A DNA stretch of 64,000 bases from Pseudomonas putida (GCF_005080685.1 NZ_CP039371.1:3720001-3784000); one strand, 5' to 3'; shown: positions 33,767 through 42,567, numbered from the stretch's first letter. Notes: generated from the letters alone by a model not told the origin. Numbers and translations are program-made.

Positions 33767-34240
33767 CTAACGACGAATCCCGATGACACGGCCGCAATAA
33801 CCCGGGCGCGGCAAGCCCTTGTGCTCGGCGAACAGCTGGCCGACCCTGGCCTCGACGGCGCTGGCGAATTTCGCCGCACGCCCGCTCTCGGTCGAGATGT
33901 TCATCAGCATCTGCTCGCTCACTGCCAGCAGTTGCGCATCCCCGGGGCGGTACAGGTGATGGACGATGTGCAGCCGTTTGCTGTCGTGGTCGACCAGTTG
34001 GGTGTACACCTGGACTCGCTCGCCCAACTTGGTCTCGCTCAGGTAGTTGATGTGCGCCTCCAAGGTGTACAGCGTGTGGCCGTATGCGGCGCGGCCATCG
34101 CTGTCCAGGCCGAGGTGATCCATCAGTGCATCGGTGGCGTGGCTGAACAGCAGGAAGTAGAAGGCGTCGCGCAGGTGGCCGTTGTAGTCGATCCAGTCCT
34201 CTACGATGCTGGCTTGGTGGATGAGCAGCAGATTGTTCAC
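33767..34240 (-). CDS. Hotdog-fold thioesterase (betainyl-CoA thioesterase candidate)
   Basis: A 157-residue 4HBT-like thioesterase with VEDWIDYNGHLRDAFYFLLFSHATDALMDHLG, where the Asp-Tyr-Asn-Gly-His block matches the active-site helix start of this family. GTG at 34240 is the start, supported by AAGGA seven bases upstream; no ATG fits. In carnitine degradation a thioesterase of this kind hydrolyses betainyl-CoA, made by the BKACE enzyme, to glycine betaine. Carnitine dehydrogenase (35279) and BKACE (38409) are in the same operon, so this assignment is well supported by context. Confidence 0.82.
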   Translation of the reverse strand: MNNLLLIHQASIVEDWIDYNGHLRDAFYFLLFSHATDALMDHLGLDSDGRAAYGHTLYTLEAHINYLSETKLGERVQVYTQLVDHDSKRLHIVHHLYRPGDAQLLAVSEQMLMNISTESGRAAKFASAVEARVGQLFAEHKGLPRPGYCGRVIGIRR

Positions 34241-34266
34241 AAGCAGGTCCTTCCAGAAGTCTTGGG

Positions 34267-35220
34267 TCAGAGATCGAGCACGAGGGTGGCGGACAATGCG
34301 CGGGACACGCAGATCATCATCACGTCGTTGTTCTTGCGCTCGGCCGCCGTCAGCACGCTGTCGCGGTGGTCCGGCGTACCGTCCAGCACGCAGGTTTCGC
34401 ATGAAGCGCAGGTCCCTTCGCGGCACGAACTGTCCACTCGCAGGCCATTGGCCTCGAGCACCTGGAGAATGGTCTGGTCCGCCGGCACCTCGAAGGTTCT
34501 ACCACTGCGCGCCAGCTCGATGCTGAACGGCCTGTCGCCGGTGTCGTGGATCGGTGCCTTGGGCGTGAACCATTCGAAGTGCACCTGCTCCTCGGCATAG
34601 CTTTTCGCCGCCGCTTCCACGGCCAACATCAACGGCGTCGGGCCGCAGGTGTAGAAATGCACGTTGGCCGGTTGACGAGCGACGGCCGCGGGTACGTCGA
34701 ACAAGCCGCCCGCCTCGTCGTCGGCATGCAGGGTAACGTTGTCGGCAAAAGCGCTCAGTTCTTCGAGAAAGGCCGCGCGCTGGCGGCTGCGCACCAGGTA
34801 ATGCAGGTGCCAGGGCCGACGGTTGGCCTCGCACCACTGGATCATCGACCACACGGGCGTGATGCCGATGCCACCGGCGAAGAACACGAAGCCCGGCGCA
34901 TCCTCTTGCAACGGGAAGTGATTGCGCGGCGCGCCGACCTGCAATATGTCACCCACCCGCAGGGACCGGTGCACGTGCCGGGAGCCGCCCCGGCTGGCTG
35001 CCGACAGGCCAACCCCGACGCAGTAGCGATGCCGCTCGCGGGCATCGTTGCACAGCGAATACTGGCGCACGATACCCCCGGGCAGATGCAGCTCGATGTG
35101 CGCACCCGGCGTGAACGGCGGCAGCGGCCTCGCATCGGGCGAGCGCAGCTCGACCAGCACGACGCCCTTGGCTTCGGTGATCAGGTCGGTGACCTGCAAG
35201 GTCAATACATCATCAGGCAT
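34267..35220 (-). CDS. PDR/VanB-family Rieske oxygenase reductase (CntB-like)
   Basis: A 317-residue flavin-iron-sulfur reductase. The flavin site reads RQYSLCND (about 60), the NAD site FFAGGIGITPVWSM (about 110), and a C-terminal plant-type ferredoxin domain has CREGTCASCETC plus a later Cys in MMICVSRA, giving four ligands. ATG at 35220 chosen for its GAGG upstream. It is the natural electron donor for the Rieske oxygenase at 40099, as CntB/YeaX serves CntA/YeaW. The two partners are at opposite ends of the catabolic part of the operon. Confidence 0.88.
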   Translation of the reverse strand: MPDDVLTLQVTDLITEAKGVVLVELRSPDARPLPPFTPGAHIELHLPGGIVRQYSLCNDARERHRYCVGVGLSAASRGGSRHVHRSLRVGDILQVGAPRNHFPLQEDAPGFVFFAGGIGITPVWSMIQWCEANRRPWHLHYLVRSRQRAAFLEELSAFADNVTLHADDEAGGLFDVPAAVARQPANVHFYTCGPTPLMLAVEAAAKSYAEEQVHFEWFTPKAPIHDTGDRPFSIELARSGRTFEVPADQTILQVLEANGLRVDSSCREGTCASCETCVLDGTPDHRDSVLTAAERKNNDVMMICVSRALSATLVLDL

Positions 35221-35278
35221 GGCAAACCTCACGCAACGGCAAACCGGCCCTGGGCAACTCGCGCCCAGGGCCTCGTAC

Positions 35279-36211
35279 TCAACGGCGCCGCAGCGGGGCC
35301 GTCGCCTTCAACATCTGGGTAATCAGTGCGTCGCGGTTGCCAGCCAGGGTGCTCCAGCTGTCGTCCCCGGCCTCCTGGTGCACGCCCTCGACCAGCAGCG
35401 CGGCCGTTTCCTGATCCAGACGCGGGTCGCCCAGGTCGTCCCACCAGCCGTGGAAACTCTCGGTGTACTTCTGGCAGAACGAGCTCAAACCTTGCGAACC
35501 GCCGCCGAGGTGGAACAACAGGGTCGGCCCCATGGCTGCCCAGCGCAGCCCTGGCCCGGCCCACACCGCCTTGTCGACATCCTCGACACTGGCCACGCCG
35601 CTTTTCACCAGGTGAATCGCCTCGCGCCACAGCGCGGCCTGCAAGCGGTTGGCCACGTGCCCCTTGACCTCGCGATTGACCCGGATGGTCACTTTCCCCA
35701 CCAACTGATAGAAACGCTCGGCCTGCTCGACCACGCCAGCGGCGGTCCTGTCGTTGCCCATCACTTCCACCAGCGGGATCAGGTGCGGCGGGTTGAACGG
35801 ATGGCCGAGGATGAAATGCGAAGGGTCCTGCCATCCCGCCTGCATCTCGCCCAGACGCAGGCCCGAAGCGGACGAGGCGACGATCGCCCCGGGCTTGAGC
35901 GCCGCTTCGAGCTCGGCGAACAGCTCATGCTTGATGGCGATCCGCTCCGGCACGCTTTCCTGTACGAAGTCGGCCTGGCGCACGGCACTGGCCACATCGG
36001 CATGGAAGCTCAACTCGCCCGGTTCGCCTTCGGCCAGGCCCAGTTCGCGCAACGTCGGCCAGGCATTGTCGATGTACGCCCGCACATCGGCTTCCATCGT
36101 CGGCGAAGGGTCATGGACCGCCACATTGCGCCCCGATGCCAGGAACAACGCGGCCCAGCTGGCGCCGATGACCCCGGCGCCGATCACTGCAACATTTTCG
36201 AATTCACTCAT
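35279..36211 (-). CDS. lcdH: L-carnitine 3-dehydrogenase
   Basis: A 310-residue 3-hydroxyacyl-CoA-dehydrogenase-fold enzyme. NAD site VAVIGAGVIGASWAALFLASG at the N-terminus; the catalytic His region GHPFNPPHLIPLVEV; and the C-terminal dimer domain with HVANRLQAALWREAIHLVKSGVASVEDVDKA. Length and blocks match carnitine 3-dehydrogenases rather than fatty-acid enzymes. It would oxidise carnitine to 3-dehydrocarnitine with NAD, the substrate for the BKACE protein of the same operon. Start at 36211 overlaps the upstream SDR stop by one base. Confidence 0.85.
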   Translation of the reverse strand: MSEFENVAVIGAGVIGASWAALFLASGRNVAVHDPSPTMEADVRAYIDNAWPTLRELGLAEGEPGELSFHADVASAVRQADFVQESVPERIAIKHELFAELEAALKPGAIVASSASGLRLGEMQAGWQDPSHFILGHPFNPPHLIPLVEVMGNDRTAAGVVEQAERFYQLVGKVTIRVNREVKGHVANRLQAALWREAIHLVKSGVASVEDVDKAVWAGPGLRWAAMGPTLLFHLGGGSQGLSSFCQKYTESFHGWWDDLGDPRLDQETAALLVEGVHQEAGDDSWSTLAGNRDALITQMLKATAPLRRR

Positions 36212-36960
36212 CAGAAGAACCTCGGTTGTAAGGGGGATGCGCAGGTCAGGCCGCCATCGACGACGATGCACTGCCCGGTGATGAAACGCGCCGCGTCTGA
36301 GGCCAGCCAGGCCACGGTCTCGGCAATGTCCTGGGGTTGGCCGAAGCGTCCCACGGGGTGCCTGGCCAGGGCGTCATGCTTGGCCTTGGTCGGGTCGGCG
36401 GCCATGGCGAAACCGTCCTCGGCCATGGCGGTCATGATCCAGCCGGGGCTGACCGCGTTGCAGCGCACCTGCGGCCCATGGTCCACGGCAATCGAGCGGG
36501 TTAGCCCATGCACGAAGGCTTTCGAGGCGTTGTACACGGCCATCGATGGGTCGGCAGCCAGCCCGGAGATCGAACCCACGTTGACGATCACGCCGCCGCC
36601 TTCGAGCATCCCCGGCAGCGCCGCGCGGCACAGGTTGAAGGTGCCACGGGCATTGATACCCATCACTTCGTCCCAATCGTCGTCGGTGGTTTCGAGCACG
36701 GTCTTTTCCAGCTGCACGCCAGCGTTGTTGACCAGCACCTCGACCCTGCCGAAACGCTGCTCGGCACGCTGCAGCACAAGCCGCGCATCCGCAGCCCGCG
36801 ACACGTCCGCCTGGACCCACTCGACCGCAGGGTCGAGGTCATCCGGCCTCGCGCCCCGGCCACAGGTCAGCACCTGGCTGCCCTGGGCGACGAAGAGGTC
36901 GACGATGGCCCGGCCAATCCCCCGGCTGCCGCCGGTCACGATCACTACGGGTCTGTTCAT
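36211..36960 (-). CDS. SDR family oxidoreductase in the carnitine operon (first)
   Basis: A 249-residue classical SDR with TGGSRGIGRA (about 9-18), NNAG (about 88-91), a catalytic serine in VGSISG and YNASK (Tyr-x3-Lys). The C-terminal FITGQCIVVDGGL is typical of FabG-like members. One-base overlap with the carnitine dehydrogenase gene. Carnitine degradation as described needs no SDR, so this enzyme may handle D-carnitine, an acyl or hydroxy analogue, or malic semialdehyde-level intermediates. The role cannot be fixed from sequence. Confidence 0.8.
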   Translation of the reverse strand: MNRPVVIVTGGSRGIGRAIVDLFVAQGSQVLTCGRGARPDDLDPAVEWVQADVSRAADARLVLQRAEQRFGRVEVLVNNAGVQLEKTVLETTDDDWDEVMGINARGTFNLCRAALPGMLEGGGVIVNVGSISGLAADPSMAVYNASKAFVHGLTRSIAVDHGPQVRCNAVSPGWIMTAMAEDGFAMAADPTKAKHDALARHPVGRFGQPQDIAETVAWLASDAARFITGQCIVVDGGLTCASPLQPRFF

Positions 36961-36966
36961 CGTCGA

Positions 36967-38388
36967 TCACCCATGGGCCAGCATGACGTGGCGAACACTG
37001 GTGTAGGCATCGAGCGCGAACACCGACATATCGCAACCGTGGCCCGAACCTTTCATCGCCGCCCACGGCATTTCCGGGGTGGCCACGCCATGGGTGTTGA
37101 CCCAGGTGAAGCCGTAGCGCAGCCGGCTGCTCGCGGCCATCGCCCGGCCGCTGTCGCGGGTCCACAGCGATGAAGCCAGGCCGTAGCGGGTAGCGTTGGC
37201 GAGAGCGATCGGATCCTGGTCGTCGGTGAAACGCGACACCGTGACCACCGGCCCGAACAGTTCCTGGGTGGCGATTTCGGCGCAATGGTCGACGTCGGCG
37301 ACCACCGTGGGGCTGTAGAAGAAGCCACCACCGGGCTCGATCCGCCCCCCGCTCACCACTTCTGCGCAGGCCCTGGCGCGGTCGACGAAGCCGGCCACGC
37401 GCTGGCGGTGCTGCTCGGTGACCAATGGGCCCATCTCGGTGCCGACAGCCCGCGGCGCGCCCAGCCGGATCGAGGCCGCCGCTTGCGCCAGCTCGCTCAC
37501 CACGCGGTCATAGACCTTGCTGGCGACCAACAGCCGGCATGGCTGCGCGCAGTCCTGACCGGCGTTGAAAAAGGCCGTGGCGCGCAAGGTGGCGATGAGC
37601 TTGTCGATGTCGGCGTCGTCGAAGACGATCACCGGCGCCTTGCCGCCCAGTTCCACGTGCACCTGGCGCATCTGCTGCGCGGCGGCGCGCATGGCAGCGC
37701 TGCCGGTGGCGGGAGAGCCGGTGATGCTCACCGCCTCGATGCCCTCGGCGTTGATGAGCCGGTCGCCAGTCGAGGCGCCGCTGCCGTGGACGATATTGAT
37801 CACGCCCCGAGGCACCACGTCGGCCAGCAGTTGGGCCAGGCGCAGGGTCGACAGCGGCGTCACCTCAGAGGGTTTGAGCACCACGCTGCAACCGGCGGCG
37901 AGCGGCGCCGCCAGCTTCCAGGCAGCCATCATCAACGGGTAGTTCCAGGGCGCGATGGCCGCCACCGGGCCAATCGGGTCACGGCGAATCAGGCTGGTGT
38001 GCCCAGCCACGTACTCCCCCGCCGCCACGCCACCCAGGGTTCGCGCGGCGCCTGCGAAGAAGCGGAACGTGTCGAGGGTCAGCGGCATCTCGTCGTCGAG
38101 CGCCGAGGGCCAGGGTTTGCCGACGTTCTGACTCTCCAGCGCGGCCAATTCCTCGGCATGCGCCTCGACCACGCCAGCGATGTCCGTCAGCAGCCCGGCA
38201 CGCTGCGCCGGGGTGGTTTTCCCATAGGTTTCGAACGCTTGCCGGGCACTGCGCACAGCGCAATCGAGCTGGGCGTCGTCGGCCTGACGAACGCCGACGA
38301 TCGCCTCGCCAGTGGCCGGATCGATGACCTGCAAGGGCGCGGCAGCGCCTTCGACGAGCTCGCCGTCGATCAACATCTTGGTATGCAT
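36967..38388 (-). CDS. Aldehyde dehydrogenase (betaine/amino-aldehyde type)
   Basis: A 473-residue aldehyde dehydrogenase with oxyanion N149 (IAPWNYPLMMAAWK), general base E246 (VELGGKAPVIV) and catalytic C280 (FNAGQDCAQPCR). The GQDCxxPCR context is like aminobutyraldehyde and betaine aldehyde dehydrogenases. ATG at 38388 fits the family start. In this operon it could oxidise malic semialdehyde, the product left when a CntA-type oxygenase removes trimethylamine from carnitine, or betaine aldehyde. Transcribed between BKACE and an SDR with gaps of 6-20 bases. Confidence 0.85.
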   Translation of the reverse strand: MHTKMLIDGELVEGAAAPLQVIDPATGEAIVGVRQADDAQLDCAVRSARQAFETYGKTTPAQRAGLLTDIAGVVEAHAEELAALESQNVGKPWPSALDDEMPLTLDTFRFFAGAARTLGGVAAGEYVAGHTSLIRRDPIGPVAAIAPWNYPLMMAAWKLAAPLAAGCSVVLKPSEVTPLSTLRLAQLLADVVPRGVINIVHGSGASTGDRLINAEGIEAVSITGSPATGSAAMRAAAQQMRQVHVELGGKAPVIVFDDADIDKLIATLRATAFFNAGQDCAQPCRLLVASKVYDRVVSELAQAAASIRLGAPRAVGTEMGPLVTEQHRQRVAGFVDRARACAEVVSGGRIEPGGGFFYSPTVVADVDHCAEIATQELFGPVVTVSRFTDDQDPIALANATRYGLASSLWTRDSGRAMAASSRLRYGFTWVNTHGVATPEMPWAAMKGSGHGCDMSVFALDAYTSVRHVMLAHG

Positions 38389-38408
38389 GGGTGTCTCCCC
38401 AATGGCGA

Positions 38409-39338
38409 TCACAGGGTGATCTTGTCGCGCCCCTTCAGGCCCAGGCGTGCACGCGCTTGCTCCGGCGTCGCCACCTTGAGGCCGAGGTTCTCGACGATCG
38501 AACGAATCTTCAGCACCTGCTCGGCATTGCTCCTGGCCTTTTCGCCGGCGCCAATGAACAGACTGTCCTCGAGCCCGACCCGGACGTTGCCGCCAAGCAT
38601 CGCGGCCTGGGTGGCGAAGCTCATCTGGTGCTTGCCGGCAGCCAGCACCGACCATTCGTAGTCCTTGCCGAACAGCTTCTGCGCCACCGTGTGCATGTGC
38701 ATCAGGTTGTCCAGGTCGGCGCCCACCCCGCCCAGCACGCCAAAGACGATCTGGATCAGGAACGGCGGCTTGACCCAGCCCTGGTCGATCACCCAGGCCA
38801 GGTTGTACAGGTGGCCCAGGTCGTAGCATTCGAACTCGAAACGGGTACCGTGCCCCTCGCCCAGTTCTTTGACGATGTATTCGATGTCGGCGAAGGTGTT
38901 GCGGAAAATGAAGTCGCGGGTGCTGTCGAGGAAGGCCGGCTCCCAGTCGTGCTTCCAGTTGCTGTACTTGGCCTTCATCGGGAAGATGCCGAAGTTCATC
39001 GAGCCAACGTTCAGCGAGGCCATTTCCGGGCTCACCGCCAGGGCCGCGCGCAGGCGCTCCTCGCGGGTCATGCCCAGGCCGCCACCGGTGGACACGTTGA
39101 GCACCGCGTCGCTCTGGCGGTGGATCTGCCCCATGAAGTCCTGGAACAGTTCCGGGCGTGGGTCGGGCTTGCCGGTTTGCGGGTTGCGCGCATGCAGGTG
39201 GATGATCGAGGCCCCCGCCTGGGCCGCCTCGATGGAGGAATCGGCGATTTCCTGCGGGGTGATCGGCAGGTATTCCGACATCGTCGGGGTGTGCACGCCA
39301 CCGGTGGTGGCGCAGGTGATGATCACGGACTTGGGCAT
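38409..39338 (-). CDS. Beta-keto acid cleavage enzyme (BKACE), 3-dehydrocarnitine-cleaving type
   Basis: A 309-residue BKACE/DUF849 protein. The zinc-binding SIIHLHAR lies at about 45-51, and STGGGLGMTREERL and VLGGVGADLDNLMHM are conserved family blocks. BKACE enzymes condense a beta-keto acid with acetyl-CoA and split it into acetoacetate and a new CoA ester; 3-dehydrocarnitine gives betainyl-CoA. Carnitine dehydrogenase and a thioesterase in the same operon supply the steps before and after, giving a complete carnitine-to-glycine-betaine route. ATG at 39338 (MPKSVIITCATTGG). Confidence 0.88.
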   Translation of the reverse strand: MPKSVIITCATTGGVHTPTMSEYLPITPQEIADSSIEAAQAGASIIHLHARNPQTGKPDPRPELFQDFMGQIHRQSDAVLNVSTGGGLGMTREERLRAALAVSPEMASLNVGSMNFGIFPMKAKYSNWKHDWEPAFLDSTRDFIFRNTFADIEYIVKELGEGHGTRFEFECYDLGHLYNLAWVIDQGWVKPPFLIQIVFGVLGGVGADLDNLMHMHTVAQKLFGKDYEWSVLAAGKHQMSFATQAAMLGGNVRVGLEDSLFIGAGEKARSNAEQVLKIRSIVENLGLKVATPEQARARLGLKGRDKITL

Positions 39339-39346
39339 GGCGAGGC

Positions 39347-40102
39347 TCACAGTTTCATTTGTTGAACTTGGGCGGTCAGGCCGCCATCGAGAATCCACAA
39401 CTGGCCGCTGGCGTAGCGGGCCTCGTCGCTGGCCAGCCAGTAAACGAGGTTGGCCACGTCCTGCGGGGTGCCGTAGCGCCGGGTCGGGTGTACGTCGCGC
39501 ACGGCGCTTTCCAGGCTGGCGATGTCGCCGTGGTCCTGGAAGAAGCTGCGCAGCATCGGCGTGTCGATGTACCCCGGGCACACCGCGTTGACGCGAATGC
39601 CCTCTGGGCCGTGGTCACAGGCCATCGCCCGGGTCAGGGCATGCACCGCGCCCTTGCTGGCGCAGTAGGCGGCAAGGCCCGGGTCGGCGATGAAGCCGTC
39701 GTACGATCCGAAGTTGATCACGCTGGCCCCGGCGCTCTCGCGCAACAGTGGCAAGGCATGCTTGCTGATCAGGAAGGTGCCGGTGACGTTGACCGCGAAG
39801 ACCCGGTTCCACACCTCGAGACTGGTGTGCTCGATGGTGTGCTCGACCTCGATGCCAGCGGCGTTGACCAGCACATCGAGGCGCCCATGGGCCTGGCGCA
39901 CCTGCTGCATCAGCGCCTGCACCTGGCCTTCGTCGCTGACGTTCAGGCGCACGCAGTGCGCATCCGGTACCGGTGCAGCGCTGGACAGGTCGGCGGCATA
40001 CACCACCGCCCCTTCCTGGATCAGGCGCTCGCACACTGCCCGGCCGATGCCGCCGATACCTCCGGTGACCAGTGCCACCTTGCCTGCCAATGGGCCGCTC
40101 AT
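39347..40102 (-). CDS. SDR family oxidoreductase in the carnitine operon (second)
   Basis: A 251-residue SDR with TGGIGGIGRA at the cofactor site, NAAGIEVEH in place of the commoner NNAG, a serine in VINFGSYDG, and YCASK. The ATG at 40102 overlaps the Rieske oxygenase stop (ATGA), a sign of coupled translation. Its closest relative in the window by style is the SDR at 36211, yet the two are well diverged, so they probably act on different intermediates. Substrate unknown; a hydroxylated or racemic carnitine analogue is possible. Confidence 0.8.
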   Translation of the reverse strand: MSGPLAGKVALVTGGIGGIGRAVCERLIQEGAVVYAADLSSAAPVPDAHCVRLNVSDEGQVQALMQQVRQAHGRLDVLVNAAGIEVEHTIEHTSLEVWNRVFAVNVTGTFLISKHALPLLRESAGASVINFGSYDGFIADPGLAAYCASKGAVHALTRAMACDHGPEGIRVNAVCPGYIDTPMLRSFFQDHGDIASLESAVRDVHPTRRYGTPQDVANLVYWLASDEARYASGQLWILDGGLTAQVQQMKL

Positions 40103-41241
40103 GGCTTCACACTCCGCGCATAGGCCTCGAGCACCAGGCCGTGGAAGTGATGCAGGGCATGCTCGGATTTGCCCGAGCCGTTGGGGTCGGTGACGATGCG
40201 GCCCTGGTCGAACGCCGGCGTCTGCATGCCGCGCTGGACGTTCTCCACCAGCGAGATGTCCTCGACTTGCAACACTTCGTCCAGGTAGCGGATGGCCTCG
40301 CATTCCATGTCGTCCGGCTCCGGCGTCTCGAGGAAGAAATCGTAGGTCTCGAAGGTGCGATCCGGGCCCATGGGCACGATGTTGAGCACGATGATCGAGC
40401 TGCGCCCCGGGTAACGCATCAGGCAGGTGTTGGGCCACAGCCACCACACCGCATGGGTACGCACACTGGCCTTGGACACGTCGTAGGCCGAGTTCTGGCC
40501 CTTGCCGGCCTCGGCCATGTGGCTCGAGTAGATACCGTGGGTCTGCACCTTGTAGGTGTCCATGTCGACCAGGGTGCAGAAGTCCTTGTGCGCCGTCGGG
40601 CAGTGGTAGCACTCGAGGAAGTTGTCGACCACGTTCTTCCAGTTCGACTTGATCTGGTAGGTCAGGCGGTGGGCGAAAGTGAGCTTCTCGATGTCCGGCG
40701 CCCAGTGCAGGATCTCCTTGGCCAGGTCGCCGGACTGCTCGCGCAAAGGCGCCGCCTGCGCATCGAGATTGACGTAGACGAAGCCGCAGAACTCCTCGAC
40801 CTGCACGGGGGTGAGGTGGATCTCTTCCTTGTCGAAGTCCTTGAGCCCACCTACATGCGGCGCTGCCACCAGGCTGCCGTTGAGGCCATAGCACCAGGAG
40901 TGATAGGGGCAGACGATGCGCCGGGTCTTGCCCTCGCCCTGCAACACCGGGTGGGCGCGGTGCTTGCACACGTTGTAGAAGGCGCGCAGCGTGCCGTCCT
41001 GGTCACGCACCACCGCGATGGGCATGCCGGCGATGTTCACCGTGGTGTAGCTGCCAGGCTCGCGCACCTTCTCGACGTGGCACACCCACTGCCAGGACTT
41101 GGCGATGATCGCCTGCTGGTCGAGGCGGAACCACTCGGGTTCGACATAGGCGTCGGCACGCAGGGACTGGGAGCGCAGCGGGTCCGGGTCGTACCCCTGC
41201 TTGATCGTTTCGAATTGGCGAGGATGCAGCAACTCAGTCAT
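40099..41241 (-). CDS. Rieske-type aromatic-ring-hydroxylating-like oxygenase, CntA/GbcA clade
   Basis: A 380-residue oxygenase alpha subunit. The Rieske [2Fe-2S] ligands are C92-x-H94 and C111-x2-H114 (NVCKHRAHP and CPYHSW). The mononuclear iron site is E210, H213, H218 in FLECYHCPTAHKDF, with H-x4-H spacing. Members of this clade act on quaternary amines: CntA splits carnitine to trimethylamine and malic semialdehyde, GbcA demethylates glycine betaine, Stc2 acts on stachydrine. The length is nearer CntA (about 370) than GbcA (about 430). First gene of the operon; its reductase is at 34267. Confidence 0.86.
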   Translation of the reverse strand: MTELLHPRQFETIKQGYDPDPLRSQSLRADAYVEPEWFRLDQQAIIAKSWQWVCHVEKVREPGSYTTVNIAGMPIAVVRDQDGTLRAFYNVCKHRAHPVLQGEGKTRRIVCPYHSWCYGLNGSLVAAPHVGGLKDFDKEEIHLTPVQVEEFCGFVYVNLDAQAAPLREQSGDLAKEILHWAPDIEKLTFAHRLTYQIKSNWKNVVDNFLECYHCPTAHKDFCTLVDMDTYKVQTHGIYSSHMAEAGKGQNSAYDVSKASVRTHAVWWLWPNTCLMRYPGRSSIIVLNIVPMGPDRTFETYDFFLETPEPDDMECEAIRYLDEVLQVEDISLVENVQRGMQTPAFDQGRIVTDPNGSGKSEHALHHFHGLVLEAYARSVKP

Positions 41242-41262
41242 ATCAACGGCCCTTTTATTATC

Positions 41263-41339
41263 ACGGGCATGGGGATGTGCCCGTTGTGTGGGGTTGATAG
41301 TGGTCTGACTGAGGCGGCGAAAATGTTTAATATTCGCCG
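41263..41339. promoter_or_regulatory. Two inverted repeats upstream of the carnitine/betaine operon
   Basis: ACGGGCA (41263-41269) pairs with TGCCCGT (41278-41284), just upstream of the ribosome site of the Rieske gene. CGGCGAA (41315-41321) pairs with TTCGCCG (41333-41339) around an 11-base AT-rich centre, about 75 bases before the start codon. The second is the better operator candidate for the GlxA-type regulator at 41412. Confidence 0.5.
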
Positions 41340-41362
41340 TGTTTTGTGCTTATTCGGCCATT

Positions 41363-41406
41363 GTCGTTTTTAGGTATGCGCCCGCTGCAACCCTGCAAAA
41401 AACGAC
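41363..41406. terminator. Inverted repeat with T-tract after the GlxA-type regulator gene
   Basis: GTCGTTTTT (41363-41371) and AAAAACGAC (41398-41406) are inverted repeats separated by 26 bases, placed directly after the stop of the regulator gene (41412). The spacer is long for a classic terminator, so this is tentative. Confidence 0.35.
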
Positions 41407-41411
41407 ATGTT

Positions 41412-42416
41412 TCAATGCTCCTTGCCGACCTGGTGCATCGGCCAGGCCCGGTAGTCGAACGGCACCCGGCCTTCCTGGCGGTCCCGGCGCGGCGTCAGGC
41501 CGAAGCGCTCGCGGTAGATGCGACTGAAGTGCGACTGGTTGGGAAAACCCGAGGCGACGCCGACCTTGGTCAGCGCCAGGTCGGTCTGGGTGACCAGCCC
41601 CCGGGCGCGGTCCAGGCGAATGTCGCGGTAGTACAGGGCTGGTGTCTTGTGGGCTACCTGGCGAAACAGCCGGTCCAGCTGGCGCTGGGAAATACCCACC
41701 TGCTCGCAGATCTCGGGAATGCTGATGACCTCTTCGAGATGGGTTTCCATCAGCTTGATCGCCTGCTTCACCACCAGTGGGATGGTATGGCCCAAGGGCT
41801 GCTGGGCCTCAGGGTTCTGTTGCGTGCTACCGGGGCGGAACTGTTGGTGGAAGACATAGCGCGCCGCCTCGTTGGCCAGCGTCTCGCCGTGCAGGTTGCG
41901 GATCAGTTGCAAGGCGGTATCGGTGGCGGCCGCGCCGCCGCAGCAGGTGATGCGGTTCTGGTCGAAGACGTACAGGTCCTCGACGATGGTGACATCGGGG
42001 TACAGCTCGATCAGCGCATCGATGTGCTCGTAGTGCCCGGTGGCCTTGCGCCCGGCCAGCAAGCCCGCCTCGGCCAGCAGGAAGGTTCCGGTGTCCAGCG
42101 CGGCGAGCATGCAGCCTCGGCTCGCCCAGGTCCGCAGCAGGCCCTGCAGATAGGGGCTGTGATGCTGCTCCGGCGACCAACTGCACGACAGCAGGACCAG
42201 GTCCCAGGGCTCGTCGCGCAGGTTCGCCAGGGACTGGGTGAACATGTCCATGCCGTTGGAGGCGCGGATGCCACCGCCTTGCAACGAGGCGAACTCCCAA
42301 TGGAAGCGGCTTTCCCCGGCCAGGTAGTTGGCGGCGCGGAAAGGGTCGACGAACGCCGTGGTGGCCGCGGCGTTGAAGTACGGGAAGACGATGACCAGGA
42401 AGCGGAACACACGCAC
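41412..42416 (-). CDS. GlxA-family AraC-type regulator, CdhR-like
   Basis: A 334-residue regulator with an N-terminal DJ-1/PfpI-like domain (FLVIVFPYFNAAATTAFVDPFRAAN; ALDTGTFLLAEAG) and a C-terminal pair of AraC HTH units (ISIPEICEQVGISQRQLDRL; VGVASGFPNQSHFSRIYRERFG). In pseudomonads the carnitine regulator CdhR belongs to this family and sits beside the carnitine dehydrogenase genes. Here the gene lies directly upstream of the carnitine/betaine operon in the same orientation, with a palindrome in the gap. It probably activates the operon in response to carnitine or its product. Confidence 0.86.
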   Translation of the reverse strand: MRVFRFLVIVFPYFNAAATTAFVDPFRAANYLAGESRFHWEFASLQGGGIRASNGMDMFTQSLANLRDEPWDLVLLSCSWSPEQHHSPYLQGLLRTWASRGCMLAALDTGTFLLAEAGLLAGRKATGHYEHIDALIELYPDVTIVEDLYVFDQNRITCCGGAAATDTALQLIRNLHGETLANEAARYVFHQQFRPGSTQQNPEAQQPLGHTIPLVVKQAIKLMETHLEEVISIPEICEQVGISQRQLDRLFRQVAHKTPALYYRDIRLDRARGLVTQTDLALTKVGVASGFPNQSHFSRIYRERFGLTPRRDRQEGRVPFDYRAWPMHQVGKEH

Positions 42417-42567
42417 CTCGATAGCGACCGGGTGCAGGGATCATAGCCCCGACCTGGTGCCGCTGCGCAAGCCTGGTCAGCATCGGTGGCGATAGGTTCA
42501 GCACCCGCATCCCAGCGTTCCAGCCAATGTTGCCGGCACTGACCACGAAAAGGGCCCCACCCTGCCC

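Noticed and set aside
33767..34426. A longer N-terminus for the thioesterase starting near 34426
   Set aside because: The extension overlaps the reductase gene and is Arg-rich non-family sequence. A GTG at 34240 with a good ribosome site gives the normal family length.
40099..41241. Rieske protein considered as the glycine betaine demethylase GbcA
   Set aside because: It is about 50 residues shorter than GbcA as I recall it, its reductase is of the CntB/VanB type, and it is embedded with carnitine genes. GbcA remains a minority possibility for activity, not for name.
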